Program-made: the position numbers and the translations under genes
Notes under the pieces: model-generated
The model's input: only the letters and a program-made list of their open reading frames with translations
Told to the model about the DNA's origin: nothing
Databases searched by the model: none
In this document: piece after piece, positions 1 to 9,473 of the stretch
Position numbering within the stretch: the stretch's first letter is position 1
Layout of the letters: each line of letters begins with the position of its first letter
Source: an uncultured Coriobacteriaceae bacterium
GTDB taxonomy: Bacteria; Actinomycetota; Coriobacteriia; Coriobacteriales; Atopobiaceae
Assembly (NCBI GenBank): GCA_902803315.1
Contig: CADCPM010000012.1
Span: 1 to 64,000 of the forward strand
Reading direction: 5' to 3'
DNA: 64,000 nt

Positions 1-1
1 C

Positions 2-3000
2 GGCTACGTCAACCTCATGAAGATGATGTCCAAGGCTGCCAACGAGATGTACTACTACAAGCCGCGTACCACGCTGGACATGCTGCGTGAGTATCACGAG
101 GGCATCATTTGCCAAAGCGCCTGTGTCCAAGGCATTATTCCCCAGTTCATTCTGGACAACAACTTTGCCGAGGCCGAGCGTTGGGCACGCACCTTCCAGG
201 ACATATTCGGCGAGGACTTCTACATCGAGATCCAAGACCATGGACTGGACTTCCGCGGGGGATACAACGACCGCCGTCTGGACGAGCAGCTGGTAAAGCT
301 TGCGCACAAGCTGGGAATCAAGGTCGTCGCCACCAACGACATCCACTACCTCATGCGTGAGGACGCGCCTATTCAGGACACGCTCTCGTGCATTGGCACC
401 AACGCAAAGATCGACCAGACCGACCGCAAGCGCATGGAGGGCACCGAGTTCTACATGAAGTCGGAGGAGGAGATGCGCCAGATCTTCTCGTGGTGCCCGG
501 AGGCATGCGACAACACGCTCGAGATTGCCGCCAAGTGCAACTATGAGCTGGACTGGTCATCCATGTTCCTGCCCAAGTTCCCAGGACTTCGCGAGGGGGA
601 AACCTCCGAAGAGCGCTTCCGCCAGGAGTGCGAGGACGGCCTGGCCATACGCTACGGCGACGACTGGGACGGCAAGGAGATAAACGGCATCAACATCCGC
701 GAGCGCTTTGAGTACGAGTACGACGTCATCTGCACCAAGGGCTTTGCGGATTACTTCCTCATCGTGCAGGAGTACGTGCGTTGGGCAAAGCAGAACGGCA
801 TTGGCGTGGGCCCGGGTCGTGGTTCGGCGGCGGGCGCCATCGTTGCCTATGCTATGGACATCACCACGTTCGACCCGCTGGAAAACGGCCTCATGTTCGA
901 GAGGTTCCTCTCCGTCGAACGTTCCGAGATGCCCGATATCGACATGGACTTCGACGATGAGCGACGGCTGGAGGTAATCCAGCACGTCCGCGAGCTCTAT
1001 GGCGCCGATCGCGTGAGCCACGTTATTACCTACTCCACCATCAAGGCAAAGCAGGCCATCAACGACTCCGCACGCGTGTTGGACTTCCCGGTGTATAAGG
1101 CTCAGCAACTCTCCAAGATGGTGTCTTCCAGCCCCAGCGCAAAGCTCAAGTTCACCCTCAACAAGACCGAGGGCAAGGAGGACCTGTATAGCCAGGACTT
1201 TGTGGACGCCTATCGCAACGACACGGATGCGCGACGCATCATTGACTCGGCGCTCTCGATAGAGGGCCTCACGCGTGGCGAGGGAGTGCACGCGTGCGCG
1301 GTGCTTATTGCCCCCACGCCGGTAAACGACCACGTGCCAACCAAGCTCGACACCAAGGGTGGAGTCGAGATTACGCAATACGAGGGCCATTCGGTGGCAG
1401 ACATGGGCCTTCTTAAGATGGACTTCCTCGGTCTTCGTACGCTCACGGTTATTACCAAGGCGCTGCGCAACATTCGTGCCAACTACAGCACACAGGCCGA
1501 TGTGGCGTCTGCGCCCGAGGCGGTGCGTTCCACGCTCAAACCAGGCGCCACGTGCGTAGACATCGATGTGGACAAGATTCCGTTTTCGGATCCCCATATT
1601 TTTGAGCTCATGGGACGCGGTCACACTGCCGGCGTGTTTCAAATCGAGTCGGGCGGTATGACGGCCACCATTAAGGGCATGCAGCCCAAGGAGTTTAAGC
1701 ATGTGGTGGCGTTGATCGCCCTCTATCGTCCGGGACCTTTGGGTGCAGGCATGGTAGCCGACTACATCGACCGCATGAACGGCCGCAAAGAGGTGGCGTT
1801 CTACGACAATCGCCTGGCCGACATCCTTTCCGAGACCTACGGCACGATGGTCTACCAAGAGCAGGTTATGCAGATCTCCATGAAGATGTGCGGCTTCTCG
1901 GCCGGCGAGTCCGACTCGCGCATTCGCAAGCCCGTGGCAAAGAAGAAGATCAAGCTGCTTACCAGCACTGTGTTCCATTGGGAGGATGGCAGCGACGAGA
2001 CGACGTACGACCACTGGATGAACGGCGCGGTGAAGAACGGCTACTCCCGTCAGATCGCGCAAAAGATCTGGGACGACGTGCTGGAGTTCGCCTCCTACGC
2101 CTTCAATAAGTCGCACTCCGCGGGCTACGCGATTCTGGTTATGCAGACGGCCTGGCTCAAGGCGTACTACCCGCGCGAATACATGGCATCGGTGCTTACC
2201 AGCTACATGGGCAAAACCGATAAGATCGTGCACTACCTCAGCGCTTGTCGTCACGAGGGCATCGAAATACTTCCGCCCGACATCAACGAGTCCGGCAAGG
2301 ACTTTACGGCCGTTCCCGAAGGCATCCGCTTTGGCTTCGCTGGCATTCGCGGCGTTGGCGAGGGCGTTGGCGAGGCGATTCTGGCCGAACGCGAGAAGGG
2401 CGGCCCGTTCAAGAACCTGCACGACTTCGTGGAGCGCGTGGACTCAGGCACGGCAAATCGCCGCGTGGTGGAGGCGCTCATCAAGTCCGGTGCATTTGAC
2501 GCCACGGGCTACACCCGCCGCCAGCTGCTCTTCTTCTGCGACAAGGGCAACCCGCAGAACATACTGGACGCCGCCGCAAAGCGTCAGCGCGACCGCGCGA
2601 GCGGGCAGGTGTCGTTCTTCGACATGTTCGCCGACGTGGACGGGTCGGGATTCGACCAAGACGTGCCGGAGCCGGATGGCGTGGAGTGGGATCGAAGCGT
2701 CAAGCTTGCTCAGGAAAAGGAGGTCTTGGGACGCTACGTTTCGGACCACCCGCTTGGGCCGTTTGAGTATGCCTTGTCGCAGGCACGCGACTATCAGATA
2801 TCCGACTTGGAAGCCACCGACGAGATTCAGGATCCGCGCTCGGGCGCCGTGCGTTCGGTGCCTCGCATAGAGGATGGGAAGACCATTCGGCTTGCGGGAA
2901 TGGTCTCTGGCGTGGCCAAGAAGTCTACCAAGACCGGCAAGGCCATGGCCATCGTGACTCTTGAGGACATGGAGGGCGAGGTCTCGTGCGTGGTGTTCCC

Positions 3001-3409
3001 CAAACTGTACGAGGAATGCGCTGCCACGTTGGCAGGCCAGGTCAACGAGATGGGCGAGAGCGAGGGCGACGTATTCGTGAGCATTACTGGCAAGCTGGAG
3101 CGCAGCGATCGCGGTATCCAAATAATCTGCCAAAAGGTGGAGGCGCTCGAGCTGTCCGACAGGACCAACCGTCCCAAGATCGTGGAGGTAACCATGCCGT
3201 CGAGCCGCCTTTCTCGCGGGCGCATGGAAAAGCTCAACGCGACCCTTACGCGCTTTGCGGGTATGGACCGCGTGGAGATCCTGGTGCGTTCTGGCACGGG
3301 CGATACCATGCGCATGGCACTGCCGCTGCGCGTGGACGCCCACAACAACCTCATGCTTACGCTTCTGCACGAGATCCTAGGAGCGGATGCCAGCGTGGTG
3401 CTGGTGTAG
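2..3409 (+). CDS. dnaE: DNA polymerase III alpha subunit (5' end outside window)
   Basis: Replicative DNA polymerase catalytic subunit. The reading frame is already open at base 2, so roughly the first 100 residues of the PHP domain lie outside the window. Visible motifs, counted from the first visible codon: GVGPGRGSAAG near residue 268, the catalytic PDIDMDF near 312 with two of the three palm aspartates, FNKSHSAGYA near 700, and an OB-fold around 960-1035 (IRLAGMVSGV through VSCVVFPKLYEE). Some 1135 residues are present, consistent with the family's usual ~1150-1200. The stop is followed immediately by a 17-bp stem-loop. No frameshift is seen. The family assignment is secure. Confidence 0.97.
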   Translation, partial: GYVNLMKMMSKAANEMYYYKPRTTLDMLREYHEGIICQSACVQGIIPQFILDNNFAEAERWARTFQDIFGEDFYIEIQDHGLDFRGGYNDRRLDEQLVKLAHKLGIKVVATNDIHYLMREDAPIQDTLSCIGTNAKIDQTDRKRMEGTEFYMKSEEEMRQIFSWCPEACDNTLEIAAKCNYELDWSSMFLPKFPGLREGETSEERFRQECEDGLAIRYGDDWDGKEINGINIRERFEYEYDVICTKGFADYFLIVQEYVRWAKQNGIGVGPGRGSAAGAIVAYAMDITTFDPLENGLMFERFLSVERSEMPDIDMDFDDERRLEVIQHVRELYGADRVSHVITYSTIKAKQAINDSARVLDFPVYKAQQLSKMVSSSPSAKLKFTLNKTEGKEDLYSQDFVDAYRNDTDARRIIDSALSIEGLTRGEGVHACAVLIAPTPVNDHVPTKLDTKGGVEITQYEGHSVADMGLLKMDFLGLRTLTVITKALRNIRANYSTQADVASAPEAVRSTLKPGATCVDIDVDKIPFSDPHIFELMGRGHTAGVFQIESGGMTATIKGMQPKEFKHVVALIALYRPGPLGAGMVADYIDRMNGRKEVAFYDNRLADILSETYGTMVYQEQVMQISMKMCGFSAGESDSRIRKPVAKKKIKLLTSTVFHWEDGSDETTYDHWMNGAVKNGYSRQIAQKIWDDVLEFASYAFNKSHSAGYAILVMQTAWLKAYYPREYMASVLTSYMGKTDKIVHYLSACRHEGIEILPPDINESGKDFTAVPEGIRFGFAGIRGVGEGVGEAILAEREKGGPFKNLHDFVERVDSGTANRRVVEALIKSGAFDATGYTRRQLLFFCDKGNPQNILDAAAKRQRDRASGQVSFFDMFADVDGSGFDQDVPEPDGVEWDRSVKLAQEKEVLGRYVSDHPLGPFEYALSQARDYQISDLEATDEIQDPRSGAVRSVPRIEDGKTIRLAGMVSGVAKKSTKTGKAMAIVTLEDMEGEVSCVVFPKLYEECAATLAGQVNEMGESEGDVFVSITGKLERSDRGIQIICQKVEALELSDRTNRPKIVEVTMPSSRLSRGRMEKLNATLTRFAGMDRVEILVRSGTGDTMRMALPLRVDAHNNLMLTLLHEILGADASVVLV

Positions 3410-3454
3410 GGCAAAAAGCTGACAAGGGGACAGGTCACTTGTCAGCTTTTTGCC
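3410..3454. terminator. 17-bp stem-loop after dnaE, carrying a GGGACAG loop
   Basis: Bases 3410-3426 (GGCAAAAAGCTGACAAG) are perfectly complementary to 3438-3454, with an 11-base loop reading GGGACAGGTCA. The A/T tracts are inside the stem, so it could terminate in either direction. The loop shares GGGACAG with the larger palindromes at 14564, 21268, 54253, 57123 and 60640. A TATACT -10-like box for the next gene begins at 3457, directly after the stem. Confidence 0.7.
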
Positions 3455-3496
3455 GCTATACTGTACTCAAGGGTTTCCAAACGAGAGGAGAGGCTC

Positions 3497-3877
3497 ATGG
3501 CCGAAGTAACGTTCTATCGCTGCGCCAAGTGCGGCAACCTGGTAGCTGTCGTCGAAAAGGGCACGTGCGTTCCACAGTGCTGCGGTGAGCCCATGACCAA
3601 GCTCGAGGCTGGCTCAACCGACGCTGCTACCGAAAAGCACGTACCTGCCGTTGTGCGCGAGGGTGGCAAGATCAAGGTCCAGGTTGGCGACGTGGAGCAC
3701 CCCATGCTCGATGCTCACTACATTCAGTGGATCGCCCTTGCCGCAACCGACCGCACCGAGATCCACTATCTGCATCCTGGCCAGAAGCCCACAACGGAGT
3801 TCGTCTGTGACGGCGCCGAGGACGTGACCATATACGAGTACTGCAACCTTCACGGTCTGTGGAAGGCCGAGGCATAG
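3497..3877 (+). CDS. dfx: Desulfoferrodoxin / superoxide reductase (two-iron type)
   Basis: Cytoplasmic superoxide reductase that converts superoxide to hydrogen peroxide without releasing oxygen, typical of anaerobes. The 126-residue length matches class I desulfoferrodoxins. The rubredoxin-like centre I ligands are C9, C12, C28 and C29. The catalytic centre II ligands are H48 (in EKHVP), H68, H74, C116 and H119 (CNLHG), so both iron sites are complete. A GAGAGGAG ribosome-binding site precedes the ATG, and a possible -10 (TATACT, 3457-3462) lies upstream. The gene is flanked by terminators on both sides, so it is probably monocistronic. Confidence 0.95.
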   Translation: MAEVTFYRCAKCGNLVAVVEKGTCVPQCCGEPMTKLEAGSTDAATEKHVPAVVREGGKIKVQVGDVEHPMLDAHYIQWIALAATDRTEIHYLHPGQKPTTEFVCDGAEDVTIYEYCNLHGLWKAEA

Positions 3878-3905
3878 GTCTTTGATTTCCTAACGCAAGC
3901 ATCGT

Positions 3906-3942
3906 GGGGCTCTAGGGGATCGTTCCCCCGGAGTCCCTTTTT
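3906..3942 (+). terminator. Rho-independent terminator after dfx
   Basis: The stem GGGGCTC-ta-GGGG (3906-3918) pairs with CCCC-cg-GAGTCCC (3925-3937), with one G-T pair. TTTTT follows at 3938-3942. This separates dfx from the NadE-like gene. Confidence 0.8.
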
Positions 3943-3957
3943 GGAAGAGGAGCAGTC

Positions 3958-5820
3958 GTGAAGATTGCCGTTGCGCAGATTAACACTCCCATTGCCGATT
4001 TAGAGGGCACCTGCGAGCGCATCGTGGCGTTTGCGGGCTCTGCCGTAGAGCAAGGGGCGGAGCTTGTGGTGTTCCCCATGGCGGCGCTCATGGGGCCGTT
4101 GCCCGTGGACTATCCCAATCGGGAGGGCATGCAGCTCGACCTTGCGAGCGCGCTCGATCGTCTGGCGCGCAGCCTGCCGTGCCCATGCTTGGTGCCCATG
4201 GTTGGGCAGATGGAGGGAGAGGCGTATCACGAGGTAATGCTGGTGCGCGACGGCAAGGCGATGCCTCTGCGTATGGGTGCTTACGCGCGCATGGGCGGAG
4301 CCGGAGCGAGTGGTACGGATCTCGTGCGTTCCGTACCCGCATTCGAGCTGGACGGTCACACGTTCGCCCTGGCACAAACGTACGATGACCTCGACGATCT
4401 TGTGGACACTTCGTATGTTGCCGACGTCGTGGTGTTTATTTCCGACTATGCCTACGCATTGGATGACGCTGGGTCGGCCTTGGGAGCGGCGCTCAAGGAG
4501 AATCGCTTTAAGGCGGATGCCCTCGCGTTGGACGCATGGCTCGTCGCGGCAGGCTCGGTGGGTGGCTATGGCCTGCAAGTGTATGGCGGCGCGAGTTTCG
4601 TGCTTTCCCCCGAGGGCGAGCTTGCGGCATCTGCGCCTTCGTTCGAGGAGTCGTTGCTGGTGGCGGAGGTGCAGTTTGGCGAGGCTGCCCATGCGTCCAC
4701 GGGCATGGGTTGGCTCGAGCCCGAGCTGTACAATCGTTCGCTGCACCTCTGGCAAACCCTTGTCGTCGGCCTTCACGACTACTTCGAAAAACAAGGTCGA
4801 TCCAACGCCACACTTGTGCTTAACGGTGGTTTGGCCTCGTGTCTGCTGGCAGCGCTTGCAACCGACGCGCTGGGCCCAACGCGCGTGTACGCACTCTTGG
4901 ACACCTCCGTGGACGAGGAGTCGCAGCGCGTTGCGACCAAGATTGGACGGGCTTTGCGCCTGCAGATCGAGACGTGTCCGATCGATCTCTCTGCCAGCGA
5001 GGACGCGGCGTTGCAAGAAGACCTCGTACGAGCATGCCTTGCGCATCTTGCCCGACATACGGAATCGGTTCCGCTCGACTATGCAGACAAGACCTTCCTC
5101 GCTCTGGAGGCCACCTCATCCGTGGCGCGTACGGCTGAGCTATTGCCGTTTGGCGACATCTATCGCACCGACCTTATGGAACTTGCGCATATGCGCAATA
5201 CGATTTCTCCCATAATTCCTGCCGAGGCATTTTCCAACTTTGAGGTGCCGAAAATACCCGGACTCGGCAAGGAAACCGAATCGAAGGAGCAGCAGCTGAG
5301 GTTTGTGGATGTGGTCCTTGCGACCTACATTGAGTGGGAGCGGTCCCTCAGCGACATCGTTGCGCGTCAAAAGGACGAGCTAGCCTGCGAGGCGGTGCTG
5401 CGTCGGTTCCAGGCGACCGAAGCGGCACGCGATGTGTCGCCGCTGTGCATCGCCGCTTCGTCTCGTCCTCTGTTTACGGTTCGTGCCCCGCTAGGAATTG
5501 TCTGGCACGATCGTTTACGCAGCGAGGAGGAGAGAAGGGCAGGCAGAAAGGCGGAAGACGAACTTGCCGAACTGATGCGCGGCGGCTTCGCCTCGTCGGA
5601 GGACGCACGGCCTGGGATTTCCGACCTCATGAAGGGGCTCGAGATCGACCTCAAGGCCTCGCCGGATTTAGAAGGGGTAAATCGAGAGGGGATGGAGGGC
5701 GTGATCGGAGAGATCCTGGGTTTGCTGCAGGACCTTTCGAATGGCGATGCAGACGGCCATCCGCCCGCAGAGGGACCCTTTGGGCCTCTTACGTGGGGCA
5801 GCCCCTTCTCCGAGAACTGA
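3958..5820 (+). CDS. NadE-like protein with degenerate glutaminase and synthetase sites
   Basis: A 620-residue protein with the two-domain plan of glutamine-dependent NAD(+) synthetase: a nitrilase-fold domain (about 1-245) and an ATP-pyrophosphatase domain (about 265-490). The start is GTG after GAGGAGCAGTC. Key residues appear lost. The catalytic Glu of VFPE is Met41 (VFPM). The nucleophile motif ICEDL reads TYDDL (141-145), with no Cys nearby. No Lys stands at the triad position. The ATP-binding SGGxDS loop reads NGGLAS (289-294). The Arg-rich QAR and TGNKSE segments are not recognisable, although GDIYRTDLMELA aligns with the conserved GDVYKTQVYELA region. The ~130-residue C-terminal tail is acidic and unassigned. 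The frame is intact, so this looks like a maintained pseudoenzyme rather than a decaying gene. The alternative is a very divergent active relative. Confidence 0.7.
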   Translation: MKIAVAQINTPIADLEGTCERIVAFAGSAVEQGAELVVFPMAALMGPLPVDYPNREGMQLDLASALDRLARSLPCPCLVPMVGQMEGEAYHEVMLVRDGKAMPLRMGAYARMGGAGASGTDLVRSVPAFELDGHTFALAQTYDDLDDLVDTSYVADVVVFISDYAYALDDAGSALGAALKENRFKADALALDAWLVAAGSVGGYGLQVYGGASFVLSPEGELAASAPSFEESLLVAEVQFGEAAHASTGMGWLEPELYNRSLHLWQTLVVGLHDYFEKQGRSNATLVLNGGLASCLLAALATDALGPTRVYALLDTSVDEESQRVATKIGRALRLQIETCPIDLSASEDAALQEDLVRACLAHLARHTESVPLDYADKTFLALEATSSVARTAELLPFGDIYRTDLMELAHMRNTISPIIPAEAFSNFEVPKIPGLGKETESKEQQLRFVDVVLATYIEWERSLSDIVARQKDELACEAVLRRFQATEAARDVSPLCIAASSRPLFTVRAPLGIVWHDRLRSEEERRAGRKAEDELAELMRGGFASSEDARPGISDLMKGLEIDLKASPDLEGVNREGMEGVIGEILGLLQDLSNGDADGHPPAEGPFGPLTWGSPFSEN

Positions 5821-5939
5821 CAGGGAATTGGCGCGAGGGTGCGAACACTGATGCTCTTATCGTTAAACTGAGCCCCGCTGCGTTGCCCACAGTCACGTTG
5901 TGTGTGCTACAATAGAACAATCGTTCGTTTGGGGTGCAC

Positions 5940-6593
5940 ATGATCATTCTTGGAATAGACCCTGGTTTGGCCAACACAGGTTGGGGCATTGTGGAAACAC
6001 GCGGTTCTGTGTGCCGCGCGCGTGCCTATGGCTGCGTCACCACCAAGGCCAGTATGCCCATAGCGCAGCGTCTGGGTATGATCTTCAACCAAATTAGCGA
6101 TGCCATCGAACGCTATGGACCCACGCAGCTTGCCATCGAGAAGGTCTTCTTCGGCGAAAACGTGCGCTCGGCAGTTGCTACCGCACAGGCGCGTGGTGCG
6201 GCTATTGTGGCCTGTGCCCAGGCGGGACTCGAGGTGGGGGAATATACCCCCATGCAAATAAAGCAGGCCGTCGTGGGTACGGGTGCGGCCGATAAGCGCC
6301 AGGTAATATACATGGTACGCAATGTGCTTGCGCTCGATCACGATCCGCGGCCCGATCACTGCGCGGACGCGTTGGCTGCTGCGGTGTGTCACGCAAACCT
6401 CATGCGCACCAAGTCCCTTACGCGCGATCACGCCGCCGTTCAGATGTTGGAGCAAGAGGAGGCGCAGGCACGGCTCGACAAGGCCGTCGCTCGCCAGATC
6501 ACGGCTGCTGCCACCGCGGCGCACACCGCGAGGGGCGAGAGAGATCGAAACGTCGCTCGCCACGTTCGGCAAAGTAGGAGGTCAACCTCATGA
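5940..6593 (+). CDS. ruvC: Holliday junction resolvase RuvC
   Basis: Endonuclease that cuts Holliday junctions at the RuvAB complex. The RNase H-like fold carries its acidic residues: D7 in GIDPG, E67 in AIEKVFF, and H140/D143 in PDHCADALA. The ATG at 5940 gives the canonical MIILGIDPG start; an in-frame GTG lies two codons upstream. A TACAAT -10-like box is at 5908-5913, with TTGCCC 19 bp upstream of it. The stop overlaps the ruvA start as ATGA, so ruvC-ruvA-ruvB form one tight operon. Confidence 0.97.
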   Translation: MIILGIDPGLANTGWGIVETRGSVCRARAYGCVTTKASMPIAQRLGMIFNQISDAIERYGPTQLAIEKVFFGENVRSAVATAQARGAAIVACAQAGLEVGEYTPMQIKQAVVGTGAADKRQVIYMVRNVLALDHDPRPDHCADALAAAVCHANLMRTKSLTRDHAAVQMLEQEEAQARLDKAVARQITAAATAAHTARGERDRNVARHVRQSRRSTS

Positions 6594-7225
6594 TCGTTTC
6601 CCTAACCGGTACCTTGCTCGAGGCGTCGCCGAGCTCGGTCGTTCTGGATGTCAATGGCGTAGGCTACGAGTTGGGCATTTCCGCAACAACGGCAGCATCG
6701 CTGCCCGAGGTGGGAACGACGGGCGTGTTCTTGTTTGCGCGTATGGTGGTGCGCGAGGGCGCGGTGGACCTGTATGGGTTTACGACGCGCGACGAGCGCC
6801 TGCTGTTCGACAAGCTCACCGGCATATCGAAGGTGGGGCCAAAGCTTGCGCTTTCGGTATTGTCTACGTTTACGCCCGCGGCATTGGCAACAACCGTGGT
6901 CTCCGAGGACGTGCACGGGATGGAACGCGTGCCGGGCGTGGGCAAAAAAACGGCGTCGCGACTGATCATGGAGCTTGCGGACGTGTTCGCCAAGGATCCG
7001 ACGCTGCTTGGACTGGCGGGAACGCAGAGTGCTGCATCTGTGGCTGCGGCGTCGGCACCAAGCGCGACTACCTCAATCGACGCCGACGTCACGGATGCCC
7101 TGCTGTCCATGGGATTTACGTCCCAGGAGGCCGAGCTGGCGCTGGAGGGTCGCGAGGAGGTCGGCGCAAATTCACTGGAAGCCGCCTTGGCATATGCGCT
7201 CAAGCGCTTGGGGAAGAGAGGCTAA
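6590..7225 (+). CDS. ruvA: Holliday junction branch migration protein RuvA
   Basis: DNA-binding subunit that tetramerises on Holliday junctions and recruits RuvB. The 211 residues comprise an N-terminal OB domain (MIVSLTGTL through LYGF), two helix-hairpin-helix motifs ([16 protein letters not shown] near 80 and [16 protein letters not shown] near 115), an Ala/Ser/Thr-rich linker, and the small C-terminal RuvB-contacting domain (about 160-211). It overlaps ruvC by four bases and is followed at once by ruvB. AGTAGGAGG upstream serves as its ribosome-binding site inside the ruvC 3' end. Confidence 0.97.
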   Translation: MIVSLTGTLLEASPSSVVLDVNGVGYELGISATTAASLPEVGTTGVFLFARMVVREGAVDLYGFTTRDERLLFDKLTGISKVGPKLALSVLSTFTPAALATTVVSEDVHGMERVPGVGKKTASRLIMELADVFAKDPTLLGLAGTQSAASVAAASAPSATTSIDADVTDALLSMGFTSQEAELALEGREEVGANSLEAALAYALKRLGKRG

Positions 7226-7226
7226 C

Positions 7227-8303
7227 ATGTGGGAAGCGGACTCCGACGATCTGTTTGGCAACGCTGGGTCAACAAGCTCTGGTGGGGGCCTGGGCAGGCA
7301 AACGCCTGCGGCACGTGCCGTTACCGGTGAGCTCACGGGCGAAGACATAGACGTCGAGCGCAGCCTGCGGCCGCAGTCCCTTGCCGACTATTGCGGGCAA
7401 GAGCGCGTGGTGGAAAACCTTCGCGTGCTCATCCAGGCCGCGCGTGCGCGCGGAGAGGCGCTTGACCACGTGATTTTCTCGGGTCCTCCGGGATTGGGCA
7501 AAACCACGCTTGCCGGTATCGTCGCCAACGAGATGGGCGCCAAGCTGCGCACCACCTCAGGCCCCGCCATCGAGCGCACGGGCGACCTTGCCGCCATACT
7601 CACCAACTTGGAAGAGGGCGACGTCCTGTTCGTGGACGAGATACATCGCCTCAACCATCAGGTGGAGGAGGTCTTGTATCCCGCGATGGAAGACTTCTTC
7701 CTAGACATCGTCATTGGTAAGGGGCCGGCTGCGCGCTCCATCCGTTTGGATGTCCCGCATTTTACGTTGGTCGGAGCCACTACGCGTACCGGATTGCTAA
7801 CGGGTCCCCTGCGCGATCGCTTTGGCATCTCGTATCGCCTGGACTACTACTCGGTGCGCGACCTTGCCACCATTGTGGAGCGTTCTGCGAACATTCTGGG
7901 CGTGCAGCTGGATCACGACGCCTCGGCCGAGATCGCCTCGCGGAGCCGTGGCACCCCTCGTCTGGCAAATCGCCTGCTCAAGCGCGTGCGTGACTATGCG
8001 CAGGTAAAGGCCGGTGGCCAAATTACGTGGGAAGTGGCTGCTGAGGCCCTGTCGTTCTTCGAAATAGACGAGCTCGGTCTCGATTGGATGGACCTCAAGA
8101 TTCTCGGGGCGCTTACGCAGACGTTCAGGGGGCGTCCCGTGGGTCTCTCGACGATCGCAAGCGCCGTGGCAGAGGACCCCTCTACCCTCGAGGACGTCTA
8201 CGAGCCCTACTTGCTCCAGCAAGGGCTTATCGTGCGTACCCCGCAGGGCCGGCAGGCAACCCTTGCCGCCTTTGAGCACCTAGGCGTAACGCCTCCGGTG
8301 TAG
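7227..8303 (+). CDS. ruvB: Holliday junction branch migration ATPase RuvB
   Basis: Hexameric AAA+ motor of branch migration. The 358-residue product has Walker [10 protein letters not shown], Walker [10 protein letters not shown], sensor region [18 protein letters not shown] and the C-terminal winged helix ending in [16 protein letters not shown]. The ATG at 7227 lies one base after the ruvA stop codon and follows GGGGAAGAGAGG in the ruvA 3' end. The reading frame is open far upstream, but only this start gives the usual N-terminal length. Confidence 0.97.
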   Translation: MWEADSDDLFGNAGSTSSGGGLGRQTPAARAVTGELTGEDIDVERSLRPQSLADYCGQERVVENLRVLIQAARARGEALDHVIFSGPPGLGKTTLAGIVANEMGAKLRTTSGPAIERTGDLAAILTNLEEGDVLFVDEIHRLNHQVEEVLYPAMEDFFLDIVIGKGPAARSIRLDVPHFTLVGATTRTGLLTGPLRDRFGISYRLDYYSVRDLATIVERSANILGVQLDHDASAEIASRSRGTPRLANRLLKRVRDYAQVKAGGQITWEVAAEALSFFEIDELGLDWMDLKILGALTQTFRGRPVGLSTIASAVAEDPSTLEDVYEPYLLQQGLIVRTPQGRQATLAAFEHLGVTPPV

Positions 8304-8732
8304 TGCGAAAAACCAAACGGAACGTACTTCAAAGCCGTTGAGCTGGGAAGGCGGATACTCACATGACGGGGTTGTCGGCGAAGGGCCCCGCCTCTCCTTC
8401 ATTCTTGGTCAGATAAGCTTCTTTACAGCACTGTGGTCAGTCTATGGTGGCGGGAATCCATGGGACGGTGAGGTCTGCCCCCGCGTATTGATAGGCATCA
8501 CTAGAAAATCCGGGTCAGCCAAACCCGCGCCTTCCGGTACCGGTGGCAGGGGAGTAACGCAGTCTTTCGAAGGGCTGTAACCAGAGAAAAGCACCCGAGC
8601 GGCGGGCCGTCTGTTACTAACAGGCGGCTCCGCCGCGTTGGCAAGGGGACGGCTTCTCAGCTGTTAGTTGCACGGCAAATGCTACGTACTTGCGGTATGC
8701 TCTTGTTAACTGTTCCTTAGATTGGGGTGCTC
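8304..8732. other. 430-bp gap, possibly a structured RNA; no gene recognised
   Basis: No convincing coding frame was found. Between about 8310 and 8640 there are several local inverted segments, including a hairpin near 8601-8640 in which GCCGTCTGTTA pairs with TAACAGGCGGC, extended by GCGGCGG/CCGCCGC. The stretch GGGAATCC...GGTGA...GCCCCCGC (about 8450-8485) faintly recalls a cobalamin riboswitch, but the other conserved boxes are absent. The signatures I know for tmRNA, RNase P RNA and SRP RNA are also absent. A GGGGACGG fragment at about 8645 resembles the GGGACAG repeat family. I can only say that a non-coding RNA or a long leader is possible. Confidence 0.3.
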
Positions 8733-9407
8733 ATGGGTATTGCGCTTACGACCGTGGCTATATTGGCATTTGTCGTTGTGGTGTTCGTCGGTGGCGGCAT
8801 TATTTGGGGCATTGGCCATTCGGCTGGTTGGGGCAAGGGAAAAAAGAGCCTCCCCGAAAACAAGAGGCAGCCCTATGCCTATTTGGACGAAGACAAGTCT
8901 AGCCGCGAGGCCATCGAGAAGATCGCCCGGGGCTATTTGGACGACGACGCGCTGGAAACGAGGTCCCGAGCCGTTCTTTCCACTTTTGAGAAGGCCGAGC
9001 TTCGGAGGAAGGGTATCTTCTCCATTATGGAGCAGGAGTTCGAGAAGGGGTCTCTTACCTGGGACAAGTTCGCGGCACCTGTTGACGTGGCGTTGGAGGG
9101 CATCCAGCGCAACACGACGCAGATCGTCAACCGTATGCAGGCGTTCGACTCTCCGGAATACCAGCGCATGGATCGCATAGAGCAAGCTGGTGGCTACAAG
9201 GAAAACAGCAACGAGGTGTCGCGCCTTAAGGTTATGAGGGAAACGCTGGGAGAGATGGACGACCTCCAACAGAAGAACGACCGACTCCTGGTTGAGCTCG
9301 AGCGGCTGCAGGCGGAGCTCATGAAGCTCACGGGCTCCTCCGACGACACCGACAACATCATCGAAGAGATCCAACGCCTCTCCGACGACGCGAAGTACTA
9401 CTCGTAG
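8733..9407 (+). CDS. Membrane-anchored coiled-coil protein, unknown function
   Basis: About 224 residues. A single hydrophobic segment at residues 4-26 (ALTTVAILAFVVVVFVGGGI) is followed by a Lys-rich stretch, then a charged helical body. Residues 165-205 (LGEMDDLQQKNDRLLVELERLQAELMKL) look like a coiled coil. The ATG at 8733 is preferred over an in-frame GTG at 8727; both sit just after GGGG. No known domain was recognised. The topology suggests an inner-face, membrane-tethered protein. It is monocistronic as far as can be seen, with a repeat array downstream. Confidence 0.7.
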   Translation: MGIALTTVAILAFVVVVFVGGGIIWGIGHSAGWGKGKKSLPENKRQPYAYLDEDKSSREAIEKIARGYLDDDALETRSRAVLSTFEKAELRRKGIFSIMEQEFEKGSLTWDKFAAPVDVALEGIQRNTTQIVNRMQAFDSPEYQRMDRIEQAGGYKENSNEVSRLKVMRETLGEMDDLQQKNDRLLVELERLQAELMKLTGSSDDTDNIIEEIQRLSDDAKYYS

Positions 9408-9473
9408 CAATCGTAAAGGTGCCCAAAAATACACCTACCGGCGAGGTGAGGTAGCACTTGAGCATCTCGACCA

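Noticed and set aside
557..2422. A 621-codon open frame antisense to dnaE
   Set aside because: It lies wholly opposite the well-supported polymerase gene. Its composition (many Val, His, Leu, Arg) is that of a mirror frame in GC-rich DNA, and no domain is visible.
8440..8560. Cobalamin riboswitch upstream of the coiled-coil gene
   Set aside because: Only GGGAA, GGTGA and GCCCCCGC fragments fit. The rest of the conserved core and the B12 box do not, and the downstream gene has no B12 link.
8338..8580. An 80-codon frame in the gap after ruvB
   Set aside because: No ribosome-binding site, Gly/Ser-rich odd composition and overlap with inverted repeats suggest it is not translated.
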